Of a stretch of 9,060 bases of DNA, positions 5,672 through 9,060 are shown in pieces. The stretch covers positions 1 through 9,060 of the forward strand of contig JAFDBU010000175.1 in the NCBI GenBank assembly GCA_019313095.1, read 5' to 3'. The notes beneath the pieces are model-generated. The model was not told the origin of the DNA. It saw only the letters and a program-made list of their open reading frames with translations, and ran no database searches. How positions within the stretch are numbered: position 1 is the stretch's first letter; every line of letters starts with the position of its first letter. A program made the translations under genes and the position numbers. The DNA comes from Deltaproteobacteria bacterium. Its GTDB lineage: Bacteria > Desulfobacterota > Desulfobulbia > Desulfobulbales > BM004.

Positions 5672-6133
5672 ATGGCGCTGTTTTTAGTGCAGCACGGCAA
5701 GAGTTTGCCGAAAGAAAAGGATCCAGACCAGGGGCTTTCCAGGGAGGGTTTGGCCGAGACCCAGGTCATGGCAGAGCTGGCTGTAGAGAATAATGTCCAG
5801 GTCATGCGGATAATTCACAGCGGCAAGAAAAGGGCTCTGCAGACGGCAGAAATTTTTATGAAAGCCCTGGAGCCCGAGGCGGGGATCATCAAGACCGCCG
5901 GTCTTGCCCCTTTGGATGATGTCACTGCGTTCGCCTCAAATTTAAACAAAGAAGAGGACATAATGATCATAGGGCATCTGCCGTTTATGGAAAAGCTTGT
6001 GTCCTACCTGGTTACAGGTTCAGCGGATAACCCTGTTGTTAAGTTTCAGAACAGTGGAATTATCTGTCTTGATACCGAAGACATTTCAGACCCATGGTTT
6101 ATCCGGTGGGCCCAATATCCCCGGCTTGATTAG
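5672..6133 (+). CDS. sixA: SixA-like phosphohistidine phosphatase
   Basis: A histidine-phosphatase superfamily protein of 153 residues, the usual SixA size. It is expected to remove phosphate from phosphohistidine in HPt domains or similar carriers, in the cytoplasm. The catalytic histidine is H8 in LVQHGKS; the usual RHG is QHG, a variation I recall in related deltaproteobacterial proteins. HSGKKRALQTAEI (49-61) holds the second conserved block with R54 available for phosphate binding, and IIGHLPFMEKLVSYL (99-113) supplies the second catalytic histidine H102. GLSREGLAET (21-30) matches the common LS-x-x-G motif. ATG 5672 has GGGGAG (5661-5666) five bases upstream. It opens the downstream gene cluster; its target is not apparent from the neighbours. 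Confidence 0.85.
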   Translation: MALFLVQHGKSLPKEKDPDQGLSREGLAETQVMAELAVENNVQVMRIIHSGKKRALQTAEIFMKALEPEAGIIKTAGLAPLDDVTAFASNLNKEEDIMIIGHLPFMEKLVSYLVTGSADNPVVKFQNSGIICLDTEDISDPWFIRWAQYPRLD

Positions 6134-6138
6134 CCGGG
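6120..6138 (+). repeat. Hairpin spanning the SixA stop codon
   Basis: CCCGGCT (6120-6126) pairs perfectly with AGCCGGG (6132-6138) around a five-base loop; the SixA TAG stop (6131-6133) lies in loop and stem. No T-tract follows, and the next gene starts 15 bases after the stem. It may stabilise or tune translation at the junction rather than terminate transcription. Confidence 0.45.
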
Positions 6139-6153
6139 TAACTCAGGATTATT

Positions 6154-7008
6154 ATGGCCGCAGCCATCCCACAAAAAACTTTTGCTTCCGGCAGCCGATT
6201 GGTCACGGCAGTCGGTCTGGGCGGCGAAGGCATGCTGCGGACCAACGGCCGTACTCCCCATGCCCGCAAGGTAATATACGAAGCCCTGAAACTGGGAATA
6301 ACGTACTTTGATTCCGCTCCGGCGTATCAGGAAAGCGAACTCTATCTTGGTTCTGTATGGAAGGAAAACCAGGCAGCCCGGAAGAAAATTTTCCAGGCCA
6401 GCAAGTCTGGCAGACGTGACAGAAAAGGTGCCCTCACTGATCTCGAGAATACCCTGAAACGTCTGCATACCGATTATCTCGATCTCTGGCAGATCCATGA
6501 CCTCAGGACCAGGCGGGATTTTGATGCGGTCAGCGGACCGGAAGGTGCTTTGGAAGCCTTTGTGGCGGCAAAGAAAGCCGGAAAGGTCCTGAATATAGGT
6601 GTAACAGGGCATCACGATCCCATCATTCTGGCTAGGGCGGTAGCTGAATGGCCGGTGGATTCGGTCATGCTGCCGGTAAACCCTGTGGAAGAACTGCTGG
6701 GAGGATTTCTTACCACTACATTGACCGAAGCACGTCGTAGAAATATAGAGGTGATCGGCATGAAAATCCTGGGCGCCTCACACTTCATCCTGCCGAAATT
6801 CAAGATTACTGCCGAATTGTTGATACGCTATGCCCTGTCGCAGGGTATAACAGTCTGCATTGTCGGCTGTTCATCTCCCGATGAGGTCCAGAATCTGGCC
6901 AGGGCAGGGAGCAGCAGCAAAGCCATGACTTCGGAAGAACAAAAACATATCCTGGAGGTATTCGAACCGTATGCCCGCAAGCTTGCCTTTTACCGGGGTG
7001 TGATCTGA
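6154..7008 (+). CDS. Aldo/keto reductase family protein
   Basis: A 284-residue NAD(P)H-dependent oxidoreductase of the aldo/keto reductase TIM-barrel superfamily, expected to reduce a carbonyl compound in the cytoplasm; the substrate cannot be read from the sequence. The catalytic tetrad is visible: D53 and Y58 in YFDSAPAYQESELYLG (51-66), K84 in FQASKSGRR, and H115 in LDLWQIHDL (109-117). IGVTGH (148-153), VIGMKILG (200-207) and CIVGCSSPDEVQ (235-246) match later barrel strands, the last forming the cofactor phosphate site. It has no C-terminal ferredoxin-like Cys cluster, unlike many anaerobe AKRs, and is somewhat shorter than the usual 310-340 residues. ATG 6154 has only a weak AGGA (6145-6148). 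It sits 20 bases behind sixA. Confidence 0.85.
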   Translation: MAAAIPQKTFASGSRLVTAVGLGGEGMLRTNGRTPHARKVIYEALKLGITYFDSAPAYQESELYLGSVWKENQAARKKIFQASKSGRRDRKGALTDLENTLKRLHTDYLDLWQIHDLRTRRDFDAVSGPEGALEAFVAAKKAGKVLNIGVTGHHDPIILARAVAEWPVDSVMLPVNPVEELLGGFLTTTLTEARRRNIEVIGMKILGASHFILPKFKITAELLIRYALSQGITVCIVGCSSPDEVQNLARAGSSSKAMTSEEQKHILEVFEPYARKLAFYRGVI

Positions 7009-7060
7009 GTTGCTGACATAGAATAAGGAAATATAGATAAGATATACAGAAAGGATATTT

Positions 7061-7414
7061 ATGAACAGAAACAAGACAGCGATCTTTGCCTTCAAGGGGA
7101 ATCCCATCTGCTTTGTCCACGTCCTTTTAAACGCAATTGATCTTCAGGAGAAGAAAGGCGAGGTGAAAATAATCCTGGAAGGGGAGGCAACCGGACTTAT
7201 AGTTGAACTGCGGAAACCCGAACATCCTCTGCATATGCTTTATGAAAAAGCAAAGAAGCTGAATCTCATTGATGCAGTGTGCCGGGCCTGCGCACTGAAA
7301 ATGAATGCGCTTGCGGCAGCTGAAGCAGAAAATCTCAGAATTGCCGATGACATGGCAGTTCATGCCGGCATGGCACCGTATATAAAACAGGGATATGAAA
7401 TCATCACACTCTAG
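7061..7414 (+). CDS. DsrE-like family small protein
   Basis: A 117-residue protein with the DsrE/TusD-like alpha/beta layout: strand TAIFAFKGN (6-14), helix VHVLLNAIDLQEKKG, strand EVKIILEGEAT (34-44), helix HPLHMLYEKAKKLNLI, then the DAVCRACALKMNA segment (71-83) and the C-terminal helix with strand GYEIITL. C74 and C77 occupy the region where sulfur-transfer members carry their active cysteine, so a role in sulfur-relay or redox chemistry is possible but not shown. ATG 7061 follows AAAGGA (7050-7055). It lies 52 bases after the aldo/keto reductase gene, and its end overlaps the next gene by 20 bases, implying translational coupling. Confidence 0.7.
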   Translation: MNRNKTAIFAFKGNPICFVHVLLNAIDLQEKKGEVKIILEGEATGLIVELRKPEHPLHMLYEKAKKLNLIDAVCRACALKMNALAAAEAENLRIADDMAVHAGMAPYIKQGYEIITL

Positions 7415-7970
7415 CAGCAGAGGACATGCACCGGTCCGGTATGCAGGCACGCTTGCCATACTCGTTATTACGATTTCACTGCTTACTGTAAACAGCTGCA
7501 CAAAAAAGCAGGAACTGTCACAGGTTCCTGCACGGCAGGGGTGGGTCAGTGATTATGCCGACATACTCAAACCTGAAGATAAAAAGCGCCTTTCGGCTGA
7601 ACTTGAAGCGTTCGAAGTAGAGACCTGCCATCAGATTTATCTACTCATTATCCCATCCCTTGACAATGACAATATAGCCGAGTTTTCACAGAGAACCGCA
7701 AAAGCCTGGGAAATAGGGCAGCCAGGTTTCGGCAACGGCTTCCTTGTCATTATTGCGATGCAGGAAGGGACAGTCCGCATTGAAACCGGTTCCGCCTTTG
7801 AATGGTTCGTCCAGGACGGCTCTGCAGATAAAGTTCTCAAAGAGGTGATGTTTCCCCTTTTCAGGCAGGAGAGGTTTGTTGAGGGTATAGAACGCGGCCT
7901 GGATGAAATTATGGCAGCAGGCCGCCTTAAACCGATCCCTGATGGTCATAAGCCTGACACCTGCCAGTAA
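7395..7970 (+). CDS. TPM-domain (TPM_phosphatase) probable lipoprotein
   Basis: A 191-residue envelope protein. After a polar start, residues 17-32 form a hydrophobic segment followed by VNSC, so C35 is a plausible lipid-attachment cysteine, although Asn at -2 is atypical for a lipobox; otherwise the segment is a membrane anchor. Residues about 48-178 match the TPM fold: WVSDYADILKPEDKKRL, a helix, the strand HQIYLLIIPSLD, the KAWEIG motif, NGFLVIIAMQEGTVRIETG, and a closing helix FVEGIERGLDEIM. TPM domains are known from acid-phosphatase-like and photosystem-II-repair proteins, but most bacterial members are uncharacterised. The start overlaps the preceding DsrE-like gene by 20 bases. AGGGA (7389-7393) is very close to the ATG, so initiation may depend on coupling; no other ATG is available in this frame. 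Confidence 0.75.
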   Translation: MKSSHSSSRGHAPVRYAGTLAILVITISLLTVNSCTKKQELSQVPARQGWVSDYADILKPEDKKRLSAELEAFEVETCHQIYLLIIPSLDNDNIAEFSQRTAKAWEIGQPGFGNGFLVIIAMQEGTVRIETGSAFEWFVQDGSADKVLKEVMFPLFRQERFVEGIERGLDEIMAAGRLKPIPDGHKPDTCQ

Positions 7971-7988
7971 ATGATATGAAACCATACC

Positions 7989-8780
7989 ATGCAGCAGCTT
8001 CACCATAGATATGTTGCCCTGGGCAGCAGACTGGTCGGCGTCCCGGAGGTGAGCACCCTGGGGGTGAAGCCCAATTTTTACGACTACTCAAAGCTCGAAC
8101 AGCAGCAGATTTTAAATGCCGCCGTTATTTTATATCCCACCCTTAATTACGCCCAGTTCTTTACCACCATGGGTAAAAGGATTTTTCCCAGCGTGGAGAC
8201 CTATCTCTATGCTGATGAGAAAATAAAACAGACCACGCTTTTTAACATGCTTGCCATCCCGCATCCCCGGACCAGGTTTTACCTGCAGCGGGATTTTTCG
8301 AAGATACTGAACGACTTTGTCTTCCCTTTCATTGCCAAGATCCCCAGGGCTTCAGCCAGGGGCAGGGGTGTGTTCAAGATCGGGAATCCGACTGACCTGG
8401 ACCAGTACCTGCAGCAGGTAAAGACAGCCTATATCCAGGAATATATCCCCCATGAGAAGGATCTCAGAGTGATCTTGATCAACTATGAGCCGGTACTGGC
8501 CTATTGGCGCAGGCGGAGTCATGATGATTTCAGGACAAATTTGTACCAGGGAGGGCAGATAGATTTTGCTGATATACCGGATGATATTATGCCGGTGGTG
8601 CAGGATTATGCCCGCCGGTGTAAATTTAATGATGTCGGACTTGACCTGCTTGAGTACGGCGGGAAGTGGTATGTGATTGAAGCGAACATGATGTACGGCC
8701 GGGAAGGATTCAAGAAGCAAAACCTGGTTCTCAAGGAAGTTATCCGCAGTAAACTTTTGGCTGGGACTCTTTTGAGCTGA
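7989..8780 (+). CDS. RimK-like ATP-grasp ligase
   Basis: A 263-residue cytoplasmic ATP-grasp enzyme of the RimK/glutathione-synthase type, which joins a carboxylate to an amine through an acylphosphate. ATP-grasp elements are visible: KIKQTTLFNMLAIPHPRTRF (78-97) opens the domain; FIAKIPRASARGRGVF (114-129) has the ATP-binding K117 and the flexible Gly/Ser loop; AYIQEYIPHEKDLRVILI (147-164) is the hinge strand; VGLDLLEYGGKWYVIEANMMYG (216-237) holds the metal ligands E231 and N233. The N-terminal domain (YVALGSRLVGVPEVSTLG) is short. Substrates are unknown. ATG 7989 is the first in-frame start after a TGA at 7977-7979 but has no clear Shine-Dalgarno. The gene is 18 bases from the TPM gene. 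A T8 run at 8785-8792, just after the stop, lacks a clear hairpin. Confidence 0.8.
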   Translation: MQQLHHRYVALGSRLVGVPEVSTLGVKPNFYDYSKLEQQQILNAAVILYPTLNYAQFFTTMGKRIFPSVETYLYADEKIKQTTLFNMLAIPHPRTRFYLQRDFSKILNDFVFPFIAKIPRASARGRGVFKIGNPTDLDQYLQQVKTAYIQEYIPHEKDLRVILINYEPVLAYWRRRSHDDFRTNLYQGGQIDFADIPDDIMPVVQDYARRCKFNDVGLDLLEYGGKWYVIEANMMYGREGFKKQNLVLKEVIRSKLLAGTLLS

Positions 8781-8834
8781 TACGTTTTTTTTACCGGGAA
8801 CTCTCCATTTTAAAAAAACTTCCAGAGGAAATGG

Positions 8835-9060
8835 ATGTTCTATAGTTACTTTGCTGATCTTGTTGTACTGCTGCATGCCTGTTTTGTCCTCTTCGCACTG
8901 CTGGGAGGGCTACTGGTCCTCTGGAAACCGCTTATGGCCTGGTGCCATATCCCGGCGGTTTTGTGGGCAGCAGGTATCGAATTCCTGGGCTGGATCTGCC
9001 CTTTGACGCCACTGGAAAACATGCTACGTGCTAGGGGTGGGGATACCGGCTATGCAACAG
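8835..9060 (+). CDS. DUF2784 membrane protein, 3' end cut by the window
   Basis: The first 75 codons of a small multi-spanning membrane protein of the DUF2784 family, usually about 120-130 residues. After MFYSYFADLVVLLH comes a hydrophobic helix (FVLFALLGGLLVLW), then HIPAVLWAAGIEFLGWICPLTPLEN, matching the family's conserved pattern with the GWxCPLTPLEN motif, and R-x-R-G-G-D-x-GY begins the next conserved block. The function of the family is not known. ATG 8835 follows AGAGGA (8824-8829) at five bases. It begins 54 bases after the ATP-grasp gene and is probably part of the same cluster; the frame is intact to the window edge. Confidence 0.85.
   Translation, partial: MFYSYFADLVVLLHACFVLFALLGGLLVLWKPLMAWCHIPAVLWAAGIEFLGWICPLTPLENMLRARGGDTGYAT

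Noticed and set aside
6130..6615. Reverse-strand open frame of 161 codons opposite the aldo/keto reductase gene
   Set aside because: Antisense to a gene with an intact catalytic tetrad; no recognisable content.
8781..8800. T8 run after the ATP-grasp gene as a terminator
   Set aside because: No stable GC-rich hairpin precedes the T-run, and the DUF2784 gene follows closely on the same strand.
8352..8876. Reverse-strand open frame of 174 codons opposite the ATP-grasp gene
   Set aside because: Antisense shadow of a gene with clear ATP-grasp motifs and of the DUF2784 start.

Overview
The window reads as a chromosomal segment of a Gram-negative anaerobe, most likely a member of the Desulfobacterota (sulfate-reducer-type deltaproteobacteria). 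This is an inference from three things: protein style (TAXI-type TRAP transporter with a linked UspA protein, a Cys-rich zinc-ribbon miniprotein, a DsrE-like protein, a SixA phosphatase with QHG instead of RHG), mid-range base composition, and dispersed palindromic repeats of the 'TCGAAATGACA' type that I associate with such genomes. No rRNA, tRNA, CRISPR array or transposase is visible. All genes lie on the + strand.

Layout. Bases 1-604 hold no complete gene. They contain the tail of whatever lies upstream, two hairpins (the second, 123-150, is a good rho-independent terminator), a 74-bp palindromic repeat (232-305) and the leader of the transporter operon. Bases 605-4711 are a three-gene transport operon: a secreted TAXI-family solute-binding protein, a large fused TRAP membrane subunit and a UspA-family protein. 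A strong hairpin separates the first two genes, and a candidate terminator follows the third (4743-4803). The membrane subunit carries an extra lipoyl/biotinyl-like (barrel-sandwich) segment of about 70 residues between two of its last membrane helices.

Bases 4966-5419 hold an 11-cysteine zinc-ribbon protein and, 28 bases after it, the remains of a Pmp3/YqaE-family membrane miniprotein. That second gene is interrupted by an in-frame TAG and a TGA; the TGA sits exactly where the family has a conserved Trp. Bases 5420-5671 are non-coding debris with a degenerate, inverted second copy of the left-hand palindromic repeat and a short 'cacagacacagagg' dispersed-repeat-like stretch.

Bases 5672-9060 hold a tightly packed co-directional cluster: SixA phosphohistidine phosphatase, an aldo/keto reductase, a DsrE-like protein, a TPM-domain probable lipoprotein, a RimK-like ATP-grasp ligase, and a DUF2784 membrane protein cut by the window edge. 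Spacings are 20, 52, overlap of 20, 18 and 54 bases, so co-transcription is likely, but no shared pathway is evident.

Most of the window is ordinary housekeeping or accessory content. The points most worth a second look are the lipoyl-like insertion in the TRAP permease, the twice-interrupted Pmp3 gene, and the pair of diverged palindromic repeats flanking the transporter region.
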